DNA of 64,000 nt from Sisyra terminalis. Taxonomy: Eukaryota; Arthropoda; Insecta; Neuroptera; Sisyridae. Positions 43,506 through 54,798 of the stretch are shown here, piece by piece. The notes under the pieces are model-generated. The model was given only the letters and a program-made list of their open reading frames with translations, ran no database searches and was not told the DNA's origin. How positions within the stretch are numbered: position 1 is the first letter of the stretch; the number at the start of each line of letters is the position of its first letter. A program made the position numbers and the translations under genes. The stretch spans positions 51,781,050 through 51,845,049 of the forward strand of contig OY292277.1 of NCBI GenBank assembly GCA_958496175.1, read 5' to 3'.

Positions 43506-44071
43506 CTGTTTTTTTTTCTTCAAAACACCTTCCGAATTTTTCTACGAGTCTTAAGATTTAAAATTCATGATTTGAAAAAAAATTTGCTCATAATATATTT
43601 CTATTAAAAAACATCGAATTATTTTCGTATATGGTAGTATGCTTCAAGAATGTTTCAGTAAAAAACTTCAATTAATTAAATTTTTAAAGTTTATAAGAAA
43701 AACTACATTTCGCACATTGTAACCCGAATCGATCAATACCGAAAAAAGTAGCTCCATATATTCTCGCCGTAGCCCTAATTAAATCCCAACGTCCATACAA
43801 AATCAAAGAATCTTCCGCACCGAAGATCAACAGCAATGTGTGAAAACACTCGGATTTTTTTCCTCATCTGTTTACAATCGCCAGTGATGTGGGTTAGCAT
43901 TTTTACACCAAACTAATTTGTTTTTCAAAACAGTATTAGCTCCACACACGAGCTACACAAGTTGTTTTAGTAGCAAGATTGAAAAACCGATCACCTAAAA
44001 AGGCAACAGCTGTCAATTATAATGTGTTTAGTCGTGTTTCACTAGATTTATTACAATCATAATTTTTTCAG
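43506..44071. other. Unique DNA, possible 5' flank of an exon-like segment
   Basis: GC-richer non-repetitive DNA (43780-44030) with no recognisable ORF. Confidence 0.35.
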
Positions 44072-44288
44072 ATACCAATCTCCTCCATCGACCAAAATAA
44101 AAAAAAAAAATTAAAACAAACTAAATTCCCAACCCAACAACAAAAAGCAGCCAACAATGAACATGCCAAGTTCGTGTGTTGTGCGTTTTGGTAAATTCAA
44201 TAAAACTGTTGGTTTTTTTTCGGTTAAATTTTACTTTCAAATTTTCACTCGTTCTCGCTTTTATAATAAACACATATTTCATAAATAA
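44072..44288 (+). CDS. Candidate 5' exon with ATG, unrecognised product
   Basis: A TTTTTTCAG acceptor (to 44071) precedes an A-rich, CAACAA-containing leader and an ATG in good insect context (CAACAATGAAC, 44157). The frame reads MNMPSSCVVRF and either splices at a GTAAAT donor (44191) or runs on to TAA at 44288 as a 43-aa basic peptide. The leader resembles an insect 5' UTR. The product has no recognised domain and the donor is weak. Equally it may be chance. Confidence 0.2.
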
Positions 44289-47200
44289 TAAACTCTTCTC
44301 GAATCGAAATTTATTATCTTATCGCGAATATTTAAAGTGAAAACGTTTCTGCTTAAATTATATTGTGAATTATTTCATACGTGTTATAACGGTTATAACT
44401 AACAAGACGACATTCAACGAAAATCATTATAAAAGAGACTTTGTTGTGAATTGCAATATATATATATATATGTGAATGTAAACGCGCACTGAATATCCCA
44501 TTGTACGAATCTGAAAGACACGAGAAATGAGTAAAAGAAAGAAAAAAAAACACTAAGACACCATTACTTTTACTCGTCGAAGATTTTCGACCTTAGCTTA
44601 ACGAGATATAACATTTTAACATGTATACATTAAATTTCATCATTGATCATTGTGTACCTTAATAAAAATAATTATTATACTTTTTTAACGTGTGATTACC
44701 AACAATGAATGGAATATGCTTAGGCACAATTATTTGAAAAGACTCTTAATCAGTAATGCCTTATTAAATATTTGATCTATTCAAAAGTCAACGTTGCCGA
44801 TTCTCTTCCATACCTGTCTAATTAAAATAAATAAATTCGCTTTGTTCACCAATTCAATTAACTGTAAATATTTTATTTGAGAAATGAAATATGAAATTAT
44901 GTTTCAACATTGTGAGTTTCAATCTCTCTTTTCGGAGAGTTTAACATTTCAATCAATAATAAAACAGGGAATCAGTTCAAAATTTCGACCTGAGATTGGT
45001 CGGCTAAATAGTAAAACTAATACAAATACAGACCGATCAAAATAAAGCCTAAGTATGCCGGATTTAAATTATCATTTGGGAGAATAGAAAGCACTTAATC
45101 TTAATTGGGGATTTTGTTGATATTTTTGCCTATTGTGCCTAAAAATCGTACCTAAATCAGCACCCAAAAGTTTGTTTTTGTACAAAATATAAAATAATTT
45201 CTTTAACATATTACTCTTACTATAAAGTGATTGACCCAAACCAAAATTTTCATAAAAATTAATTTTACAATCAATCTTCCACCCCTATGGGTTTGGTGAT
45301 ATCATTTTCCATAATTTCCTATCCTGTTATAGGTATATCGAGTGTCCAGTCGTTTATTCGTGTAGGATATATTCCTTTGCTTTTTGCCTTATACTAGTAG
45401 AAATTTTATTTCTATAGTTCTTTAAGCCTATTGATCACAAACTTATGACCCGTGGGTTGGACACTGGCCTATCCATGTGACCAAAATATCTTTTATGTAT
45501 GCATAGTTCTTACATGGATTTATTTGTTCTTTTTCCGGTCCATGAGAATTTTGGTATAAGTCTAGTCATAGTTCGAAGGATTTAATTTTTAACTTGCAAA
45601 TTTCTGAAGTTTTAGAGACCAAACACGATTGATACAGGCGAAGATAACGATTGAAAAAATCAGCACGTTAGCTACTTTTTCATTTTGTATATTTCCGGAT
45701 GAATATTTTTTTTTTTCATATTTTTGTTAGTTTCATCGTTATTGTACTGAATATTACTGTAAACTGATTGATTTTTTTACTACCTTCTTCCGACATACCT
45801 TCCTATATTATCTTTGGAACTACTTTGCTACCTCTGATTTTTGGTGAATTATTTCTTTATCAGCCAACAATATGTTTATATTTACGTTTATATTTACGTT
45901 TATTTTTATTTATTGTTTTGTAAATCTTCAACAATTAAAAATCTGTCGAACCTGTGAGACTGACTCGCCAAATCCATGGGGTATTATTGAATCCAAGTTA
46001 AGAACCATTGTTGTACAGAAGAAGTGCTTTATAGGTAGAGTATTCAACCCTGTATTTCCTCTATTTATATTAGTAGGTGTGCTTACAATTCTTTCTCGAG
46101 AAAAAAATGCAGTAATTTCTAATTTTCTAATAATTTCTTATAATTTGTTTATTCACCTTTTTAGTACATTTATTTTTGGATTGATGATCGGATAAATTGG
46201 ACTTGAAATTATAAAAATTTAACTTGAGATGCATGAAAAAAAATCCCTCATGTTATGGTACAATTAACCACATTTTCGTCTCGCAAATTTGGTTTCTATA
46301 GCAAACTTTAAGATATTGCAAATTATTATTTTTTCAAAATTTATTGCAAATATTATTCTGCTTATTTACTTTGCTACTTCAATGAAATCACCAATTTATT
46401 GAAAACAAGGTTTGATGAATTTCGTCTTAATATTTATGGTTATAATTGCTATTTTATTAATAAGCTATAGCAAATGGGAATCTAAAATTAGAAAAAACAA
46501 TTAAGTATATATTTTTTATTTTATTTTAGAATAATTAAGCCAATGATTTGAAGAGGGGTAGTCTGTGATTTAAGGGCGAAAAAACTAGAAGAAATAGTTC
46601 TTTTCATAAGGAATTTATCCTCCAAAAAGAGTATAGAATAGTGAGAAAGGATCAACTAAAATTGAAATTTTACGGCAATGTTTTGCACTGGGTTTCAAAT
46701 GATAAACACTGGTTTTTTAAAAAGTTTATAGAAAAATCCATCTAATGGCTGTTTGCTGAATTAAATGTCAATCAAAAAAAGGTTTTTCCTTCAATTTTGA
46801 TATCTCACATTAGACAAACAAGTGGAAAAACCATTCTTTCCTCAGGATATTTTTTTGAGCTTAAAAAGGCTTACTTTTTCTGGAATAAATTATTTTGCTT
46901 ATGGTATGCAAGTTTTATCGTTTTTTTTGATCAATCTCCAATGTGAAAATGGGGGCTTAAAGATTCTCAAAAAATATTTTACAACAAAGTTCGGAGTTTA
47001 ATAACTATTTAGTCCTTAAGTCCTTAAGTCCTATATATTAAGACTTTTTTTACTCAAATTAAAAATAATGCATTACAAATTTAAAGAATCTCAAAATAAT
47101 TCAATTAATATTAATTTAAATTCTGCGATATTATGATAGGGAAGTAACTCAATTTTTATTTACCAACTAATTTAAATTTTTCCTTAGCTTTTCAAAGAAG

Positions 47201-48744
47201 TTGAAAATAGTTTGATTTAAAATATCAATTTTCTGTGCATTTATTTCTTGCATTTTTTTTTTCTATGGGTACGAAATTATTAGGGAAGAATATTTCCAGA
47301 CATTATGCTTTTCATAGTTTCAGAAATCCGGAAGGATGTCACTCGCATGAGTTTCTTGCAAAGTTCAATTGTTCCATAACTTATGATGAAAGGAAATAAG
47401 GACGGATATAGTTTTTGAATGTCAAAAATGATTTTTGATTGAACCAAAAAATAAAAAGCGCATCTCAGTTCAATTGTAAAGAATTGCTGTGGATTTTTCA
47501 ATTTTTATTTACCATTAAAAGGTTTAATGCATAGCTTTGATAGAGGAGCTTTAGCTTACCTTCATTGCGATTTAATTTTTTTCCGTCAATTTTTATCGAT
47601 TTATGGTTATGAAGTAGAAAATTTCAGCCCTTAAAGTTTAAATTTTCTTTCCTGATCGATTATATTTACCTACGATTTACAATGGTCTTTTGGTTGATAC
47701 ATTTTGAGGTCAATATTTTTGAACTTTAAGATTTTCGAACAATTTTCTCTTAGTCGTGGATTAGACAAAAATTTTAGTCAATATTTTAGTTAATAGAAAA
47801 TATTTTTTTTTAAATTTTTTGTTTTATTATAGGAATTGAACCCAAATGGTTTCTAGCTTAAAATATTACAACTCTTACATTAATTTAAAAATAATATCTA
47901 GTTGATCAATGTCAACCAGAGAATAGGAACTAAATATAGATAAAAATTCAAATTCAAAAACAATGAATTTGGTTTTACTTTTGTAAACAAATCGATTTTT
48001 TTTCTACTCAAATCATGAAGACAAAATTAAGAAAAAATAATAATTTTAACTTTTGACTAATAAAATTTTTACTTTAGGGAAAGAACATGAGGTATTACTT
48101 ATTAGTAAATGCCAACAAAAAATTACTTAAAATTCATTGGTCAAAAAATTGAGTTTCCTATGGAAAAAAATCCATCGTTATTTCATTTGGTTTCGAACCA
48201 ACAAATTAAGCAAACAACAAAGTTAAATTTACTTAACAAAAGACCAATTGTCTATTTTAACGTCGTCGCACACAAAAAGAAGGTAAATATAAAAGGCGAA
48301 AAAATAAATAATTTTTTGAACTCTTCTCCAAAGTGTCCGACGACCTTCGCCAACTCCATCCAAACATTCAACAACACTGTCTTTCAGACTTCTTTTTTAC
48401 ATTTCTTGCATATCCAATTGAGCATGTCAAAGACTTAACAATAACACCTCAACAAATACGATCGCATATTATATTCCTGAATCGACCACATTAACGTGTC
48501 TTTTCATCCCCCATAAACAATGCACGTGTGACCTTTTTCAAAACGTTTATGACTACGTATAAGGTGTGACGAATTTCAGTGCTTAAAAAATTCGTTCATA
48601 AGCAAAAGGATTCAAGTCACTTGTTTCGTTTCGTCCTTGCATGCTTATAATCCTGTTAAAAGTTGTTTATTTTTCGGTTTAGTTTGTTTGGTGATTGAAG
48701 AATTTTAATGGCTTGAGCCACGTTCCTTCTTTTATTATATATAT
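44289..48744. other. 4.5 kb AT-rich unique DNA, no supported gene
   Basis: Minor features are an (AT)n run at 44455-44471, a 12-mer tandem TTTATATTTACG at 45875-45900, and TAGTCCTTAAGTCCTTAAGT near 47010. Open stretches at 45872-46195 and 48109-48438 (about 108 codons each) are Phe/Ile- or Asn/Lys-rich with no splice support or family I recognise. 45280-45600 (-) is somewhat protein-like but matches nothing I can name. Confidence 0.4.
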
Positions 48745-49741
48745 TAGACTGATTCAAAAAAAATTATGATTTTTTTTTCTTAATTATATCGACAATATTG
48801 TTGGCAATGACAAAAAAAAATCCTGTGAAAGTTTAAGCTCTTAATAATAATATTAAGAGATTCCGCATCGCAAATTTCAATTTTCCATTTATATAACATG
48901 GAAACAATATTCTCTTGCACTTTGTAATTTTATAGCTCACGTTATGGACAATATTTTGGAATAATCAATGTACATTCTTGTAGAAAATTAAACGATCTAC
49001 AAAAAAGGTCTTGTACAAGTTTTTGATATATTTATTCCTTCAAAAGTTATTCGAGGTCAAAGTTGAACTAAAGATAAATTTAAATATTTTTTCAATTTTT
49101 TGACGCAACCATCAATTTTATGAGAAAATTTTATGAGACATTTTTTGTAGAGCACTTTTTTTCTATAACTTATCTCTGTAAAAGTTTTTGATGTTTTTCA
49201 CAGGTCCTAAGTAATTTGCATTAAACTGAGAATTCCCTGAATTATTATATTTTTAATATATTTTTTTTCAATTTTAATTAAATAAATTAGGACCTGTGAA
49301 AAATATCAAAAACTTTTATAGAGATAAGTTATAGGAAAAAAAGTGCTCTACAAAAAATTTTCCCACAAAATTGTTGGTTGCGTCAAAAATTGAAAAAATA
49401 TTAAAATTTCTCTTTAGTTCAGCTTTGACCTCGAATAACTTTTGAAGGAATAAATTTATCAAAAATTTTTAAGATCACCTTTTTTGTAGATCGTTCAATT
49501 TTCTACAAGAATATACCTTGGTCATTCCGAAATATTGTCACCAACGTGAGCTATAAAATTCCAAAGTGCAAGAGAATATTGTCCCCATGTTATTTAAATG
49601 GAAAATCGAAATTTGCGATGCGACACCTCTTAATATTAATATTAAGAGCTTAAACTTTCACAGGATTTTTTTTGTCATTCCCAACAATATTTTTGATATA
49701 GTTAAGAAAAAAAAAATCATAATTTTTTTTGAATCAGTCTA
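48745..49741. mobile_element. Palindromic MITE (1.0 kb), subfamily B
   Basis: TA then GACTGATTCAAAAAAAATTA at the left is mirrored by GAATCAGTC then TA at the right. The arms also pair through TTAAGCTCTTAAT, ATGTAACATGG-like words, CTACAAAAAAGGTCTTG and the centre GGACCTGTGAAAAA / TTTTTCACAGGTCC. Its outer end begins GACTG like subfamily A, and it carries the same inner phrase TTCAAAAGTTATTCGAGG. No coding capacity. Confidence 0.88.
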
Positions 49742-52457
49742 ATACATATAGTCTGTTTATTCAAATATTTGTTGGCAACTTAATGAAATTATGCAAAACT
49801 AATATTTTTTTCCAAATTGATTATTGTGAGGTTTCAGAGGTTTTTTTTTTTCATCAAGGGAAACACGACCGCTATTTGGGCTTCACACAGTCCTTTATTC
49901 AATGAATGTTCCCAGGATATAGGGCGGGAAGTTGTCAGTGTTCATACATTTCTAGGTCTTTCACATATATATATATATAAATGTTTTTTTGTGAACGTAC
50001 GATATATTCTGTACGTTTTCTTGTTGAAAATGACAAACATTATATACGTGCTACACCGATACACATATGCGAGTGTGTTGAGAGAAAAATGTTGATGTAG
50101 ATACATATTGTATAGCATTGGGGTATTGTTGATTTGTGACCTCCCAGTTGGTCGACCTGCCTCGGTAAAATCACTAACTCCTGGGGGGCTTTACATCACA
50201 TGAATAGATGTCATTAGTCGCTGTTTGGACAGGGTAAAGTTATTCTTTCTAATATTTGACGAACATGATGATAAAAAAGCCGACACAAGTAAAAATACAA
50301 ACTATACTCAAGGTTTAATGAAAATTTTCATTGTGTCACTTTTATGTCGTTAAAATCTGACAAAGCAGGAATGAAATGTACGCATTTAAAATCCAAAAAG
50401 TATGAAAATCATTAAAAAATGCTTTCAAAAAAAAGTTTGCCTTTTAAAACTCATTCAAGAACAGTATCCTGAAGCCAAAGTATCTATTATTTACAGACGA
50501 AACAAGCAAAAGCATACTTTCAAAATCATAGATTTCCTTAGTATTATCAAAAAACTCATTTTTTTTTTTTAAAAAAAATTCTCAAAATTTCTTGCATATT
50601 TTTATTTAAAGGTGCAAAAAATATTTATGAATAGAAGTAATGAATAATATTGTTTTTTTATGCAATGCAGTTCTATGCTGAAACAAGAAGCTAGGGATTC
50701 AAATGCTAGATAAATGCAAGGGTACGATACTATTCCTACCAGAATAAGTTTATTTAAACGTAATTCTTAAAAAAAAATCGAAGGAAATGTTAATAAACGT
50801 AAATAAAAACTACTTTTTTATGATGCATAAAATTATTTTTTTCTTATCCTTCTTTTTTTAAATGAAAATTATGGTAATTCCCATGTTCTTGAAATTCTGG
50901 CTACTTCTATTACAAAAGTACCACTTCCAATTATCATAAGAACTATCAATTAATCCGATCAAAATTTATAAAACATTTAAATTCCTCTACCCATCGTTAT
51001 GAAGGAATAATTGTGGTAAAAATGTTAACAATTATATTAAAAAAATTAAATAAGGCACAAAGTTCAAAACCATACAATCTCTTGATTAAAATTTGTTAAA
51101 GCTCATAAGATTAGAGCTTAAGTGCCCTCTTACCTTTCATTGATTATTATAGAAATTTATTGAATTTAGAAATCATTTTGCAAGAAATATAAGAACTAAT
51201 ATATGCTTGTATTTTATAACAGTATGTAAATAAAAATTTGTTATTTAAATACAAAGTTTTACAAAATTACACTTTGATTAATTGTTTTTCCTTGATAAAA
51301 ATTTCAATTTTCATTACCTTAATTTTCTTTCGTTGCATTTCTTCTATCCTCTTCTCTTTTTGAGCTTAATATTCTGAATTTGATTCATTAAAAGTTCGGT
51401 TTTAAGCTGTAAAATTTAATCTAATGTTTTATTTAATTTTTTTTTGCGAAGCAAGAATTGGATAACCGAATAAAAGTAGATTATTATACTTTGATGAAAT
51501 TTATGGACTTACCAGAAGAACTATTTAATAAATCCGCGACCTTTTACCAAGTTTACCAATTTCAACAGTTAAAGGAACATCTTCATTATTGAATTTTGGT
51601 GCTCAAATTCGATTTTTTTTAACTTTGTTAGACATTCTTAACTATATACTAATTTGCAGAATTACTTGTTTTATATTTCAAATTTTTCAAATTTTTTATA
51701 CAAGAATAGTCTTTCTTTCTAACGCCATTGTTACTGCTCTAAATTGGTCATTGTTTATCAAGATATTGATGGCTTACCCATGAACTGTCATTACTGTTCT
51801 ATTATATTTTATAAGATTTCCTGCAAATAGCTAATTGGAGATTTATTTTGGTTGAAAATACAGTTTGGATTTATCTTACAGATAAAATTTTATCTATTAG
51901 ATATTTATCTTGGAGATAAAGCCTACCTATATTAAAGTGAAAATACCGACCCAATGTTTGATAATATCATTATAGTTAGAATTAAAGATAAGATAAGATA
52001 AGATTGTTGGTTAGCAATTAATAATTTAGTACTGATGTTGGGGAGGGTCATATATTTGGTATATTGTTGACAAGTGAACAAGTGACATGAAAGCTCTTTC
52101 GTGGACCAATCATCAGTTTATGACTAGAAAAATCTGGTTTTTCCAAGGAAAATTCTTTCGTCCTTTTCCAGGAAAGCCCCAAATACTGTAATCGCTGATC
52201 ATTTGGAAAAGATATTCGTTTTTGTGTACCTTTACTATAGAAATAAAAAAAAAAAAAATTGGGGCAAATTTAAATAAAAAAGTAATACACAAGCATAAAA
52301 AATCAAAGTTAAAAACTACTACTATTCAAAAATTAGGTTTTGAACCTTGGATTTTAAATTTCTTGCCCCGTCTTTTGGCTATTGTTGTTAAAATTTTTGC
52401 CCTGATTGAAATAAAAAACAATTTTTAATATTCTGATTTTTAATTAGTCTGATTTTT
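49742..52457. other. 2.7 kb mostly unique AT-rich DNA
   Basis: It contains an (AT)n run at 49963-49977 and a GC-richer patch at 50120-50250 (CCCAGTTGGTCGACCTGCCT) of unknown nature. It also has short AGATA repeats at 51986-52004 with nearby TTATCTT/AAGATAA inverted words (51880-51930). The K-rich frame at 52222-52428 is not recognised. No gene called. Confidence 0.4.
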
Positions 52458-52745
52458 TTTTGTATACAATAAATAGAATATATTGCGGTCCAATTTATGT
52501 ATTATAATTTAATATAATAATATATAAAAATCATACCGTAAACATAAATTTGAACAGAAGTTCAAACAAAAATATTCGCGACGTATTGCCCAGATACGTA
52601 TTTTGATTGCCAAGCAATCTCCCTCAATGGTTATCAAGTAATTTTATCCGTAACTGCTTTGTGATGATTCATCTGATAATATCCGCAATATATTTTTATA
52701 TTGTATACACAGTATAACTATTCAAAGTCAACGAAAATATCTTAT
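52458..52745 (-). mobile_element. Hammerhead-type repeat, antisense copy with inverted tail
   Basis: An antisense unit (TATTGCGGTCCAATTTATG, CAGATACGTATTTTGATTGC, CAAGCAATC) runs to TCCGTAACTGCTTTGTGATG. It is followed at 52680-52745 by a sense fragment (CCGCAATATAT, TTGTATACACAGTATAAC, TTCAAAGTCAACGAAAATAT). The unit therefore turns back on itself. The ribozyme-like core is decayed (CTGAGGA is TTGAGGG; GAAA is AAAA). Confidence 0.75.
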
Positions 52746-54756
52746 TTTACTTATTTTTTTTATTCTCCCACACATCTATTGGCTTATTTCTACAGAAAAA
52801 AAAGAACCTAATTTTAGATTAATTTTAAATATGAAGCATTTTTTTGGGAAAGTTAAAATGATTTTTCTGGAAGAAATTTCAGAGAAAAAAACACGCTTCT
52901 AAAATTTGGAATTGGTATCAATTACCTATATTTTTTTCGAGAATTTTTCAATAAATTTCCATTGAATTGTTGCAAGAGTGATATCATTGCCACCCATATA
53001 CTTCCTCCTGTAATTTTTTTTGGAAAATTTATGTTTATCTTTACTATTAGCAATCTTATATTTTAAAAATAAAAATTAGACTGCAATTAATATAAAGGAA
53101 GTGCAATTTTTAACGATGGTTTATAAAATCCGTCCGAATAGTTTCCGAATAATTAAAACCCGAAAACTCGTTACAAAGGTCATAAAACTCTTCTGCAATG
53201 AGAACTTACAAATCTGATTTTTATCACTCATTTCAGGGGATATATTGAAATAATATAAATACGGCTTTATGGACAGGTAATATTCAATATATAATTATCT
53301 GAAAAATTGTTGACTCACCCGCATGTTCTTGTCTTACTAACGCAATTTATGGCTCAAGTTATTTTTGATTAATACAACTTTAAAAGTTTGCCGATAAGAG
53401 AATGATTATTGAATTGTACAAAGACAAAGTATGTGAAATAATTATTATCTCAAATCAAAAAATTCCCATTGATGGTGCGTGGTCAAAAAAAAATTGGTTG
53501 TCATCGTTAGAAAATGATAGAAAAAAAATCGTGAAAATACCTCGAAAATACCTCGAATGTGTAGGTTGAGAATGATATGGTGGAACACAAAGGAATATTT
53601 TTGTAATTCGGCTGTGTGAAGAGTGGAGACTGGACTTGAGGTTTTGAGATGACAATGTTTTTAAAGTAAAACAAAAGGACAAATGCCTTTTATCCGAAAG
53701 GTAAATGTTATGTCAAGTACTTTTGTTTATAATGAGCAAATTTAGTGGATCTACCCTTATGTCCATAGCTCAATGTAGCTTCTGTATTATCTACAACACA
53801 CAAGAGAACGTTTTTGCATAGTCATCGCTTTTAGTTAGGTGGAACTCATTGACTAAAATACTACACAAATATTTAAATTATAACGAATTTAGATAGACCA
53901 TATTATCTTAATTCTATAATTTAATCTTCCCAGCCTTTCGATCTGAGAAGTCGATTTTTTCTTTGCCGATTTCCGAGACAATTATCATCGACGGGAGTTC
54001 TCTTCAGACTGGTTTGCTTGTTTCCGGATTACTTTTTTGGGTTCACTTAAAATTATTTTTGCTTTTCGGATTAACTTTACCCTCGAAATAATCCTTCTAG
54101 AAACCTGAATTTTTAACTATAAAAGAGCGATTTTATCTTCACCATGATGGAAACGTATTGTTCAAATACATTACCTACACAAAATGTTATGTCAGTCGAG
54201 CATAAAACGCAAACTAAAAGGATAAAGGGGTAAAAAAAAAATAACAAAGAAAAATTCAATTGCTTCATACACAAAAACCGAAAGATTGGCGAATTTTTCA
54301 AAAAATCTCTTTGTCAGCCACCCTTTTTACACAGTAATCTCCTATGAAATTCAATCTAGCAAATTCGAATTTGTCTTTGAACAGATTTTTTTTCCACCCA
54401 AATCATCTAATTATCTAACAAGAAACGACTAGAAACTATTCAAGAAAATTATATAAATTTAATTCAAATCAATTCGTCGACTTATTTGTTGTCAATCAAA
54501 TCATAGTTTTGACTGTCATTTAAGATTATATTTGTAGATTATTGACATGAGATAATTTTTTATTTTACCATTTGGTAAACTCATAATTGATTTGACTAGT
54601 CTTTGTTCAAGTTCTAGTTAGTTTTTTTTTTTTTTTGAAAATATAATCATTTAATCTTGGTAGCCAAAAAAATTCCATTCGAAAATTACAAGTTTCTATT
54701 AATTATTATAATCGGGCAAAATTAATTATGGGTTGAGCATGATTTTTTTTTTATAG
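52746..54756. other. Unique DNA, no supported gene
   Basis: A small direct repeat AAAATACCTCG occurs twice at 53535-53557. The Ser/His-rich - strand frame at 53455-53682 lies in a GC-richer stretch but has no other support. Confidence 0.4.
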
Positions 54757-54798
54757 ACTGGAATTGGAGATATTGGACCTATTCAATCTGAAACACCT
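54757..54798 (+). CDS. Candidate 42-base microexon
   Basis: A T10-ATAG acceptor (to 54756) and a GTAAGA donor (54799) bracket exactly 14 codons reading TGIGDIGPIQSETP. If the donor is skipped, the frame continues VRRQSIVY before a T run and a stop. The Gly/Pro/Ser/Thr content is unlike random frames in this AT-rich DNA, and a length divisible by three suits a cassette exon. A second frame is also open across it. The parent gene would extend beyond what I can identify here. Confidence 0.3.

Noticed and set aside
45872..46195. 107-codon + strand frame with hydrophobic stretches
   Set aside because: Phe/Ile-rich translation starting in a 12-mer tandem repeat, with no splice signals, start support or recognised family.
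47555..47640. Antisense exon before a GTAAGC donor
   Set aside because: No acceptor is present upstream and the frame is short and Lys-rich.
48109..48438. 109-codon + strand frame
   Set aside because: Lys/Asn/Phe-rich, no homology recognised, no transcript signals. Such lengths are expected occasionally in 64 kb.
50120..50250. GC-richer patch as an RNA gene
   Set aside because: I could not fold it into a known RNA or match it to a family.
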